Source: UMGS75 sp051872775
GTDB taxonomy: Bacteria; Bacillota_I; Bacilli_A; ML615J-28; CAG-313
Direction of reading: 5' to 3'
DNA: 19,932 nucleotides
NCBI GenBank assembly: GCA_051872775.1
Contig: JBJEEE010000004.1
Span: 1-19,932, forward strand
Shown here: one piece after another, positions 1 through 8,292 of the stretch
Position numbering within the stretch: the first letter of the stretch is position 1
How the letters are laid out: every line of letters starts with the position of its first letter
Translations under genes and position numbers: made by a program
The notes under the pieces: model-generated
Told to the model about the DNA's origin: nothing
The model's input: only the letters and a program-made list of their open reading frames with translations
Databases searched by the model: none

Positions 1-40
1 TATTGGGACATTTTCTAAAAATAACTATTAAGACATTATC
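1..40. repeat. Imperfect 15-bp direct repeat, two copies
   Basis: TATTGGGACATTTTC (1-15) is repeated as TATTAAGACATTATC (26-40), 12 of 15 bases identical, with starts 25 bp apart. Short repeated motifs of this kind occur at the ends of some insertion sequences and at regulator-binding sites. No transposase is visible because the window starts here, so the identity is open. The rest of the leader up to the promoter (41-82) shows no gene and no convincing hairpin. Confidence 0.4.
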
Positions 41-82
41 ATAAGTTAAACACACTAATTTCGTTTTTTAGTTGTTTATCAC

Positions 83-111
83 TTGAATAAAAACGCTTTC
101 TTTGATATAAT
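83..111 (+). promoter_or_regulatory. Sigma-A type promoter of the operon
   Basis: A -35 box TTGAAT (83-88) and a perfect -10 box TATAAT (106-111) are separated by 17 bp. The -10 box is preceded by TG plus one base (103-105), an extended -10 element. Transcription would start near 118, giving a leader of about 45 nt before the ATG at 162. No other promoter of this quality was noticed in the short gaps downstream, so it may drive the whole gene set. Confidence 0.8.
88..101 (-). promoter_or_regulatory. Candidate cre / LacI-family operator in the promoter spacer
   Basis: Read on the - strand this is AGAAAGCGTTTTTA, which matches the Bacillota cre consensus TGWAARCGYTWNCW at 12 of 14 positions, including the central CG. 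It touches the last base of the -35 box and fills most of the -35/-10 spacer, a position where a bound CcpA or a local LacI-type repressor would block RNA polymerase. Carbon-catabolite control fits a sugar-uptake operon. The match is by eye and could be chance in AT-rich DNA. Confidence 0.45.
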
Positions 112-145
112 AAGTAAGTAATTTGGGGTTGTATCGAAAACTGAT

Positions 146-151
146 AAGGAG
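146..151 (+). promoter_or_regulatory. Shine-Dalgarno site that fixes the GH20 start
   Basis: AAGGAG lies 10 nt before ATG 162. An upstream in-frame TTG at 123 would place this site inside the coding region and has no SD of its own, so ATG 162 is preferred. Confidence 0.75.
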
Positions 152-161
152 ATGGAAAAAT

Positions 162-1997
162 ATGGACATAATTCCTATGCCTAAAACAATAGAATATACC
201 TCTTTAACGTATATTGTTCCTGCCGAAATAAAGTGTAGTTTTAGTTCTTTTTCGGAAAGTTTAAATGAAGAATTAAAACAATGCTTAAATGCAAAAAAGA
301 TAATTTCAGTAGATAATCTTGATGAAGCAGACGTAAGATTTATTAAAAAGAATCTTGCTGAACAAGAATATGAAATTGAAGTAACAAATAAACACATTGA
401 TATATATTCACAAGATAATCAAGGTGTATTCTATGCTTTAAAAACAATCAAACAATTAGTACAAAAACACCAAGATAAACCACAAAGTTTTATGCGTGGA
501 GTTAAAATTCATGATTATCCAGATTTAAAAATCAGAGGATTTATGCTTGATATAAGTCGTTCTAAAGTTCCTCAACTAACAACTTTAAAGAAAATAGTTG
601 ATATCCTTAGCGATTTAAAATACAATCATCTTGAACTATATGTTGAAGGCTTTTCCTTCGAATATAAGAGTTTTCCTGATGTATTAAATGATAAAAACTA
701 TATAAGTCTTGATGATTATCTTGAATTAGAAAAATATGCGAATAGTAAATATATTGATCTAGTTCCAAACCAAAATGGATTTGGTCATATGACTGATTGG
801 TTATCCCGTGATGAGTATCATCACTTAGCTGAATGTCCAGATGGATTCTATATTTGGGGTTCAACAAGACCTTCTAGTACCTTGGATCCAACTAATAAAG
901 AAAGTTATGAATTAGTCAAAAAAATGTATGGTGATATGATTCCACATTTTAAATCCCCATATTTTAATATGAATTTTGATGAACCATATGAACTCGGACA
1001 TGGTAAGAGTAAGGCTCAATGTGACAAAACCTCAAAAGAAGAAGTTTTTATTGAGTATCTTAATCCTTTGTATAAAGTTGTAAAAGACTATGGTAAGACT
1101 CCTCTAATGTGGGGAGATGCCCTAATTGGTCATCCTGAAGCTGTAGCTAAACTTCCTAAAGATTTAATTTTTATCGATTGGGGTTATACTTTAGGTTATG
1201 ATTTTATGAACCATAGTAAAATACTAGAAGAAAAACAAGTTAAATTTATGTGTGCACCTGGCACATTAACTTGGAGTACTATCACAGGACGTTACGATGA
1301 TATGATTGGATCGATAAAAAATAGTGCACTAGCAGCCAAAAAACACCATGGTCTTGGCATCTTAGTGACTGACTGGGGAGATGGTGGGCATCTACAATAC
1401 TTACCTTTTAGTTATCCTGGTATAATTTACGGTGCCGTTTGTTCATGGGGTGATCCTGATGAAGGAGCTATCAGTGAGTATTTAGTTAAATTAGTTGGTC
1501 CTACTTTAAGTGAAGTCATTATTGACTTATCTAAATACACAAGACTTGAAGGTCCATACCGTGATTATGGTAGTCGTTTGTTTAGTTTGATATTATGGGC
1601 AGAACATGCAATGCGTCAAGCAAGTCCAGTTGATTTCTTTTTAGAAAAAATGTCATCTAATTTGATTGAAGACAAAGCTTTAAACTCCTTAGAACAACTC
1701 TTTAATGATAATTTAAAAAAGATTAGAAATATAGAAAGCTTAGAAAAAGCTGAGATTGAAAATAGTATAAATCTATTATTAACTTTAATCGATATTCAAA
1801 GAAATATCAAAAAGTGGCTAAGTGGAGAGACACAAAATGTTTTTGATAAAGATATTTTGATTCTCAACGCTTACTTGAAAAAGCACTATGAATTATGGTG
1901 TTTACGAAATATTGAACCAGGAATTACACCTAGTGGAAATAGAATTAAATGGCTTATTAAAATTTTGACAGACTTAGAAGGAAGGAGACAAAGATGA
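162..1997 (+). CDS. GH20 beta-N-acetylhexosaminidase-like enzyme, cytoplasmic
   Basis: A 611-residue protein with the layout of glycoside hydrolase family 20: an N-terminal GH20b-like alpha/beta domain (about 1-110), then a TIM-barrel catalytic domain starting at the RGFMLDISR motif (about 120-470), then a helical C-terminal region. The catalytic Asp-Glu pair is visible as D273-E274 in NMNFDEPYELG. A second barrel motif, TDWGDGGH, and the later SWGD also fit the family. In GH20 the Glu is the acid/base and the Asp orients the substrate acetamido group, so removal of terminal GlcNAc or GalNAc is expected. There is no signal peptide, so it should act on imported sugars in the cytoplasm. It is first in the operon and its TGA overlaps the next ATG by 4 nt (ATGA). 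The usual HxGGDE context is replaced by NFDE, so the exact specificity is uncertain. Confidence 0.85.
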   Translation: MDIIPMPKTIEYTSLTYIVPAEIKCSFSSFSESLNEELKQCLNAKKIISVDNLDEADVRFIKKNLAEQEYEIEVTNKHIDIYSQDNQGVFYALKTIKQLVQKHQDKPQSFMRGVKIHDYPDLKIRGFMLDISRSKVPQLTTLKKIVDILSDLKYNHLELYVEGFSFEYKSFPDVLNDKNYISLDDYLELEKYANSKYIDLVPNQNGFGHMTDWLSRDEYHHLAECPDGFYIWGSTRPSSTLDPTNKESYELVKKMYGDMIPHFKSPYFNMNFDEPYELGHGKSKAQCDKTSKEEVFIEYLNPLYKVVKDYGKTPLMWGDALIGHPEAVAKLPKDLIFIDWGYTLGYDFMNHSKILEEKQVKFMCAPGTLTWSTITGRYDDMIGSIKNSALAAKKHHGLGILVTDWGDGGHLQYLPFSYPGIIYGAVCSWGDPDEGAISEYLVKLVGPTLSEVIIDLSKYTRLEGPYRDYGSRLFSLILWAEHAMRQASPVDFFLEKMSSNLIEDKALNSLEQLFNDNLKKIRNIESLEKAEIENSINLLLTLIDIQRNIKKWLSGETQNVFDKDILILNAYLKKHYELWCLRNIEPGITPSGNRIKWLIKILTDLEGRRQR

Positions 1998-4900
1998 AAA
2001 AAACCAGAAAAGTTTTAATATTCAGCGTTGCTGTATTATGTGCTAGTTATTTTTTCATTCAATTGGTTACAACATCCAATCAAAGATTAAATGCCCTTGC
2101 AGCAGCAGATACTGATAATACTAGTGAATCATCTAGTGAAGGAACTAGTAGTAAAAATGCCTATGAACTTTATCTAGATAGTAAAAAAGCTTATCATTTA
2201 GAAAAATATGGAAATACCAATTACTATGATGTTGATAAAGTTGTGTTAGATTATACAAACTATGATTTAGAAAACAGTTCATATTCAGGATGTCGTCCAT
2301 ATGACTATCAAGAAGAAGGTACATATCTATATCATGGTGAGGATGATCCTCAAGGAATTAGTTATATAATCTATCAAGAAGATGATGGAACCGTTGTATT
2401 AAATACACCATCATTAAAAGCAGGATTTTATAATATTTATCTTGATTACTTTACAGTGCAAGGTTATAGTTCAGCAATCGAAAGAAGTTTTAAAATAAAT
2501 GGTGAAAATCCATTCGAAGGAACAGAAGCTCTTACATTCTCTCGTGTATGGCAAGATTCAAGTACATCATTTGATTACAATAATGATGGTGAAAAAACAT
2601 TTAAAGTTGATACACGTGGTAATCAACTAAAACCAAAACAAGTTGAAAAGTATTGCTATACAGGTCAATATTTAAGAGATTACATGGGATATGAAACAAG
2701 CCCTTATCAATTCTATTTCGATGCAGGTGTAAATAGTATATCTTTTGAAGTACTAAAAGAACCTATTGTAATTTATAAATTAACTTTAGAACCTGTTAAT
2801 CAAGCTAAGAGTTATGAAGAATATAAAGAAGAATTAATAGCAGCACATGGTGAGCAAAATATAACTAATGAACAAATTCGTATTGAAGCTGAAAAATCAT
2901 CTGCTAAATCTTCTCCAACCCTTTATCCAATAACAGATCGTTCTAGTTCAATGACTGAACCTTTCTCATATACTAAAACCCTACTTAACTCAATTGGTGG
3001 TTCTAATTGGAAAGTAGTTGGTGACTGGATTGAGTGGGAATTTGATATTGAAAAAGCTGGATATTATAATATATCAATGCGTTCAAAACAAAATATGGTA
3101 AGAGGTATGTACTCAAGCCGTATAGCTTATGTCGATGGTAAAATCTTATTTGAAGAATTAAACGATGTTCAATTTGATTTTAATAACAAATGGTCAAATG
3201 TAACTTTGGGCGATGATGAAGATTACCTATTCTACTTTGAACCAGGTAAACACACCCTTCGTTTAGAAGTTACTCTTGGTGAATATGCAAGCTTAATTGA
3301 AAGAATTCAAGATGTAGTTAATGAGTTAAATGCAATGTATCGTGCAATTATCAGTTATACAACAGTTACACCTGATAGTAATCGTGACTATAAATTTGAT
3401 GATCAATTCCCTACACTTAGAAAAGACATTAGAGCTTATGCGGATGAATTAATTGATATTTCTAATAGTGTTACTGCAATTTCTGGTACTAAGAGTGATA
3501 AAACTGGTGTTATCGATAGTGTTGTTATTCAACTTGAAAAAATACTAAAAGAAAATCTTCGTACTATTCCAACTCAATTAAGTTCATTAAGTAATAATAT
3601 TTCATCTCTAGGAACAATTCTTAGTTCTTTCCGTGAATTACCACTTTCCATTGACTATATCCTAGTTCATACTCCTGATGTAGAAATGGAAAAAGCAAAT
3701 GAAGGATTCTTTAGGGGATTATGGGATGGTATTGTTTCATTTGTCTTATCATTCTTTATTGATTATTCAACTATCAGTAAAACAACTGAAAATTCTAGTA
3801 CAGACCGTACCATTGAAGTTTGGATGACACAAGGTCGAGATCAAGCTAACGTAATAAGAACGTTAATTGATACGGACTTCACCCCAAAAACGGGAATAAA
3901 TGTCGAATTAAAACTAACTGCTGCAGACGTATTATTAAAAGCAACGCTTGCGGGAATCGGTCCAGATGTAGCATTAAATGTTGACTCTAGTCTACCTGTA
4001 AACTATGCATTAAGAAATGCTGTTCTTGACTTATCATCATTTATTTATGAGACAGAAATGTTAACAGAAGATGGTGGTATCGTTAAACAAGGTATTGCTT
4101 ATTTGTATAATGAAGATGGAACTGTAAAGAAAGATGCCGAAGGTAATGCACTTTATATGATTAAACCAGTTGTCAAAGATGCTGATTTTGGTTTTGTTTG
4201 GAGTGGTGAAACATATAAAGAAGCCGTTGTAAGAAGATATGCAGAACTTTACGATACTCCAGGAGAAAATACAAAAACATATAATCAAATCGTTAATTTA
4301 GATGCTATTCCTAATAATTTCTATATGGAAAGTTCAATTAGTCAATTCCAATTCTATTATGATAGTGAATATTATACAGATTCAACTGTTAAAGATATTC
4401 GTAACGGAATGACAGGAACATATGCACTACCAGAAAAACAAATATTCTTAATGATGTTCGTTCGTGATGATATTATGGATGAAAAAGGCTTAAGTGCTCG
4501 TTATGATTGGGATAATATGTCTTGGGCTGATGTAATCGACCTTGTTGCGGACTTACAAACTGACCAACTTCAATTTTATCTACCTGTAAATGATGCGGGT
4601 GCTTCAGCATTAAATCCAGTATTTGTTACATTACTATATCAAAATGGTGGACGTCTTTACTCTGCTAGTAATAAAGAAACTGGTCTATCAAGCAATGAAG
4701 CAATGGATGCCTTTGAACGTTGGACTGAATTCTATACTTTATATTCATTCCCTAAAGCAGCAAGTTTTGTAAATCGTTTTAGAAGTGGTGAAATGCCTAT
4801 AGGTATTGCTTATTATGAATTGTATAATACTTTAAGCGTATTTGCACCTGAATTAAAAGGTAAGTGGAGTTTCCACTTAATTCCAGGTACACTACAAGCT

Positions 4901-5347
4901 GATGGAACATTAGATCAAACTGCTACTGCTTCAGGTTCTGGTTGTGTTATCTTAAAACAACCTGCACTTTCTAGTGAACAAACAAAACAAGATTCATGGG
5001 AATTTGCAAAATGGTGGTCATCATATAGTGCACAAGTTTCATTTGGTCGAGAAATGGAAGGAATCTTAGGTTCTGCCGCTCGTCATACAACCGCAAATGT
5101 TAAAGCTCTTAATGCACTTGCTTGGCCAAAAGCTGACCTTGAAATATTAATGAAACAATGGGAAAAATCATGTGAAATCCCACAAATTGCGGGTAGTTAT
5201 ATTACTGGTCGTGAAATAGAAAATGCTTATCGTCAAGTTATTAATAAATTATATAATCCACGAGAAGTTCTATTTGAATACGCGGATAAAATTAATAATG
5301 AAATTGACCGTAAACGTGAAGAGTTTAACTTAGAAAAACGTAAATAA
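1994..5347 (+). CDS. Membrane-anchored ABC solute-binding protein fused to CBM-like domains
   Basis: A 1117-residue exported protein. Residues 8-26 form a hydrophobic signal anchor; the Cys at 16 is not in a lipobox. Residues about 80-270 and 295-430 look like two carbohydrate-binding beta-sandwich regions; the second has IRIEAEKS at its start, then DWIEWEFDIEKAGYYNI and PGKHTLRLEV, as in CBM6/35-like folds. A helical stretch follows (about 430-550), then a hydrophobic segment (571-591). From about 605 to 1110 there is a family 1 extracellular solute-binding domain (RTIEVWMTQG, then LKATLAGIGPDVALN). Ordinary sugar-binding proteins are about 420-450 residues, so more than half of this one is extra. 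AAGGAG (1982-1987) lies 6 nt before ATG 1994. It sits directly before a permease gene and should deliver a saccharide to that transporter. The substrate is not known. Confidence 0.8.
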   Translation: MKKTRKVLIFSVAVLCASYFFIQLVTTSNQRLNALAAADTDNTSESSSEGTSSKNAYELYLDSKKAYHLEKYGNTNYYDVDKVVLDYTNYDLENSSYSGCRPYDYQEEGTYLYHGEDDPQGISYIIYQEDDGTVVLNTPSLKAGFYNIYLDYFTVQGYSSAIERSFKINGENPFEGTEALTFSRVWQDSSTSFDYNNDGEKTFKVDTRGNQLKPKQVEKYCYTGQYLRDYMGYETSPYQFYFDAGVNSISFEVLKEPIVIYKLTLEPVNQAKSYEEYKEELIAAHGEQNITNEQIRIEAEKSSAKSSPTLYPITDRSSSMTEPFSYTKTLLNSIGGSNWKVVGDWIEWEFDIEKAGYYNISMRSKQNMVRGMYSSRIAYVDGKILFEELNDVQFDFNNKWSNVTLGDDEDYLFYFEPGKHTLRLEVTLGEYASLIERIQDVVNELNAMYRAIISYTTVTPDSNRDYKFDDQFPTLRKDIRAYADELIDISNSVTAISGTKSDKTGVIDSVVIQLEKILKENLRTIPTQLSSLSNNISSLGTILSSFRELPLSIDYILVHTPDVEMEKANEGFFRGLWDGIVSFVLSFFIDYSTISKTTENSSTDRTIEVWMTQGRDQANVIRTLIDTDFTPKTGINVELKLTAADVLLKATLAGIGPDVALNVDSSLPVNYALRNAVLDLSSFIYETEMLTEDGGIVKQGIAYLYNEDGTVKKDAEGNALYMIKPVVKDADFGFVWSGETYKEAVVRRYAELYDTPGENTKTYNQIVNLDAIPNNFYMESSISQFQFYYDSEYYTDSTVKDIRNGMTGTYALPEKQIFLMMFVRDDIMDEKGLSARYDWDNMSWADVIDLVADLQTDQLQFYLPVNDAGASALNPVFVTLLYQNGGRLYSASNKETGLSSNEAMDAFERWTEFYTLYSFPKAASFVNRFRSGEMPIGIAYYELYNTLSVFAPELKGKWSFHLIPGTLQADGTLDQTATASGSGCVILKQPALSSEQTKQDSWEFAKWWSSYSAQVSFGREMEGILGSAARHTTANVKALNALAWPKADLEILMKQWEKSCEIPQIAGSYITGREIENAYRQVINKLYNPREVLFEYADKINNEIDRKREEFNLEKRK

Positions 5348-5362
5348 TAAGGGGGAAATAGA

Positions 5363-7258
5363 ATGATAGCTTTATATATAATTTTAGCAATAAGTCTTAT
5401 TGCCCTTGTCTATTTATTTATTATTGTCTTTCGTGGCGGAAATAAAAATAGTCAAAGTTTTCAAAGAGAACTTGCTTTAAGAAATGCAAAGAAAAATAGT
5501 AAAAAACTTGCCGAAGATTATGTTAATGGAGAAATTACTTTTGAACAATTATGCGAAAGAATTTCAAATCAAAATACGATTAAACGTATTGAAACAAATA
5601 CTCAAAAATTAACAGAAGCTAAAACTTTGGTTCAAAAGTATAATGATGAATATGCCGTTCTTGCAAAGAAAATACTTGATTTAAAAGATAAGTTAGGTCA
5701 AGAAAAGCAAAATGGAAATAATGAAAAAGTTCAAGAATTAACAAATCAAATTCTTGAAACAAAAACAAAACTTGCTGAAACGATTAAAATGATTAAATCA
5801 CAAGAATTAATCGTTAAGCAAGCAAAATATGATTTAAAACTAATCATTAGTAGTTATGCTTATGGAGCAGCTACAGGATCTAAAGAAACAAAACTTACAA
5901 GAACAGAAAAATCAGAAGAAAAACAAGTTTTAAAAGCGGCTATGAAAGAAAAGAAAGCAGCTTGGAAAGCAGAAGATGATGCTTATTTTGCACAAGTAAA
6001 AGAAAACATCAAAATTTTGAAAGTTCAAGTTGAAGAAAGTAAAGCCAAACTTGCTTTATTAAAGAAGGCATATTTAGAAGAAAAGAAAGCCAATCAACTT
6101 GCTGAAAAACTTGCTAAACAAACTAAAGAAGAACAACCTGAAGTAGAGCCAACACCTGTGGTAAATGAAGAAGTAGAAAATACTGTAGAAAACACTTCAG
6201 GAATAAATTATGCGGCCTTTGATGTTGAAGAAGATGATCCTAAGCATGTTCATGAAAAAGAATATCGTGAGTACTTAAAAGAACATGAAAGATTAGTACA
6301 AAAGTATCGTATTGAAAAAGACCGTATCTCACTCACTCGTAAAGCAGAACGTTGGAGTAAACGTGGTGGGCACTTAAGAAGAGAAGTTTTCGTTAAGCGT
6401 CAATACTATTATCTAGTTGCTCCATATACTATCTTATTTACACTATTTACAGTTATACCTGTATTAATGTCTCTAGCACTAAGTTTTACATATTTTAACT
6501 TACTAGAGTTTCCAACATTTAATGGTTGGTCCAACTATATGCGTCTATTCGTTGATGATAAAGTATTTACAATTGCCTTAAGAAATACAGCTATACTTGC
6601 GGTAATAACCGGACCATTAAGCTATATTATGGCATTCGTATTTGCATGGTTGATTAATGAACTTAAACCACTTTTACGTAGTATTATGACATTAATATTC
6701 TATGCACCATCAATTTCAGGTAACGTTTATCTAGTATGGAAATTAATCTTCAGTAGTGATATTTATGGTTATGCTAATGCCATTCTACTGGAACTTAACA
6801 TTATAAAAGAACCAATTACTTGGTTACAAGATGCTCAATATATTATTTGGATTCTAATTATTGTTCAATTATGGTTATCACTTGGTGTAAGTTTCCTTGC
6901 CTTCATCGCTGGTTTACAAAGTGTTAATCGTGAACTTTATGAAGCAGGAGCAATCGATGGTATTAAAAATCGTTGGCAAGAATTATGGTATATTACTTTG
7001 CCACAAATGAAATCACAATTATTGTTTGGTGCCGTAATGCAAATAACATCAAGTTTATCTATTGCGGAGGTATCAACTCAGATTGCAGGTTTCCCTTCCA
7101 TTGAATATGCTGGTCATACGATCATTACTCACTTAATGGACTATGGAAGCATAAGAATGGAAATGGGATATGCCTCAGCAATTGCTACTATATTGTTTAT
7201 AATAATGATTGTTGCAAACATGTTAGTAAGAAAAATTCTTAGAAGGGTAGGTTCATGA
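5363..7258 (+). CDS. ABC sugar permease (MalF-type) with long N-terminal coiled-coil extension
   Basis: A 631-residue inner-membrane protein. The last 285 residues or so (from about 345) form a normal MalF/LplB-type permease with about six membrane helices and the ATPase-docking EAA loop at 527-547 (EAGAIDG, then ITLP). Before it is an unusual extension: one membrane helix (1-24), a Lys/Glu/Gln-rich region strongly suggestive of coiled coil (about 35-260), an acidic linker (about 260-300) and a basic helical stretch up to the membrane. Family members are usually about 290-320 residues. AAGGGGG (5349-5355) lies 7 nt before ATG 5363, in the 15-nt gap after the binding-protein gene. It pairs with the next gene. 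It depends on an ATPase that is not encoded in this window. Confidence 0.88.
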   Translation: MIALYIILAISLIALVYLFIIVFRGGNKNSQSFQRELALRNAKKNSKKLAEDYVNGEITFEQLCERISNQNTIKRIETNTQKLTEAKTLVQKYNDEYAVLAKKILDLKDKLGQEKQNGNNEKVQELTNQILETKTKLAETIKMIKSQELIVKQAKYDLKLIISSYAYGAATGSKETKLTRTEKSEEKQVLKAAMKEKKAAWKAEDDAYFAQVKENIKILKVQVEESKAKLALLKKAYLEEKKANQLAEKLAKQTKEEQPEVEPTPVVNEEVENTVENTSGINYAAFDVEEDDPKHVHEKEYREYLKEHERLVQKYRIEKDRISLTRKAERWSKRGGHLRREVFVKRQYYYLVAPYTILFTLFTVIPVLMSLALSFTYFNLLEFPTFNGWSNYMRLFVDDKVFTIALRNTAILAVITGPLSYIMAFVFAWLINELKPLLRSIMTLIFYAPSISGNVYLVWKLIFSSDIYGYANAILLELNIIKEPITWLQDAQYIIWILIIVQLWLSLGVSFLAFIAGLQSVNRELYEAGAIDGIKNRWQELWYITLPQMKSQLLFGAVMQITSSLSIAEVSTQIAGFPSIEYAGHTIITHLMDYGSIRMEMGYASAIATILFIIMIVANMLVRKILRRVGS

Positions 7259-7259
7259 T

Positions 7260-8282
7260 ATGAATGAGAAAATGCATATTGATGATGATGAACAAGTAAC
7301 TACCGAATTGTCAAAAGCTGAGAAGAAAAGATTGAAACGTCAACAAAAGAAACTAAAAAAATATGGTATTCGTGACGAATCAAAGATGGGAAAACTTGAA
7401 CTTTTCTTCTATCGTCAACACAAAAAACGACTAATCAAAAAACGTAAAAGAATGAGTCGTAGTATTGGTGGTGACATAGCTTTATTCTTAATCTTATTAT
7501 TATTTGGTATGTTTAGTGCTTATCCGCTAATATATACAATATGTGCTGCCTTTAAGCCACTTAACGAATTATTTATTTACCCACCAAAACTATTCTTCCA
7601 ACATCCAACGCTTGATAATTTCTCAGATTTATCCGTTCTACTTGAAGATTCGTGGGTTCCATTCTCAAGATATTTATTTAATACAGTATTAATTACAGCA
7701 GCTGGAACTGTTGGTCATGTTATTATTGCATCAATGGCTGCTTATCCACTTGCAAAACATAAGTTCCCTGGAAGCTCAATTATCTTTGGTTTAGTTGTTT
7801 ACTCTCTTATGTTCTCAGCTCAAGTTACCGCTACTCCAAGATATATCGTATTCAGTTGCTTACATTTAATTGATAATCCACTTGCAATTATTGTTCCGGC
7901 TTTTGCTTATTCATTAGGCCTATATTTGATGAAACAATTTATGGCTGACATTCCTATGGAATTAATTGAATCAGCAAAAATAGATGGTGCAAATGAGTTC
8001 CAAATTTATTGGAAAGTTGTAATGCCACTTGTTAAACCAGCATGGTTAACATTGATTATTCTTCTATTCCAACAACTATGGAATAACGATGGTGGAACGT
8101 TCATTTATAGCGAACAATTAAAACCATTAAGTTATGCTCTTCACCAAATTGTTGCAGGCGGAGTTGCAAGAACTGGTACGGCATCTGCTGTTATGCTCAT
8201 TATGATGAGTGTGCCTATTTTAGTCTTTGTCTTATCACAAAGTCAAATTATCGAAACAATGGCTCACTCTGGTATGAAATAG
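7260..8282 (+). CDS. ABC sugar permease (MalG/LplC-type)
   Basis: A 340-residue partner of the preceding permease. The first 70 residues are a very basic, probably cytoplasmic tail containing SKAEKKRLK (18-26). About six membrane helices follow from residue 72. The EAA loop is at 237-256 (ESAKIDGA, then VVMPL). The C-terminus, with IETMAHSGMK, is of the kind found in LplC-like permeases. The ATG begins one base after the TGA of the upstream gene. The SD is weak (GGGTAGG-like, about 8 nt upstream), which suggests translational coupling to the preceding gene so that both subunits are made together. Confidence 0.9.
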   Translation: MNEKMHIDDDEQVTTELSKAEKKRLKRQQKKLKKYGIRDESKMGKLELFFYRQHKKRLIKKRKRMSRSIGGDIALFLILLLFGMFSAYPLIYTICAAFKPLNELFIYPPKLFFQHPTLDNFSDLSVLLEDSWVPFSRYLFNTVLITAAGTVGHVIIASMAAYPLAKHKFPGSSIIFGLVVYSLMFSAQVTATPRYIVFSCLHLIDNPLAIIVPAFAYSLGLYLMKQFMADIPMELIESAKIDGANEFQIYWKVVMPLVKPAWLTLIILLFQQLWNNDGGTFIYSEQLKPLSYALHQIVAGGVARTGTASAVMLIMMSVPILVFVLSQSQIIETMAHSGMK

Positions 8283-8292
8283 GAGGTGCTCA

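Noticed and set aside
123..161. Upstream TTG start for the GH20 gene (13 extra residues)
   Set aside because: The good SD AAGGAG lies inside this extension, 10 nt before ATG 162, and the TTG has no SD. The added residues do not resemble a signal peptide.
68..867. Minus-strand open frames at 68-397 and 607-867 as genes
   Set aside because: Both lie opposite the GH20 gene or its promoter, lack recognisable domains and have no supporting SD. They are chance frames.
2009..2075. Lipoprotein signal in the binding protein (Cys 16)
   Set aside because: The residues before the Cys are AVL, which lacks the small residue at -1 that a lipobox needs. An N-terminal membrane anchor fits better.
4061..4288. 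Minus-strand open frame inside the binding-protein gene
   Set aside because: It is antisense to a well-supported gene and its sequence matches no known family.
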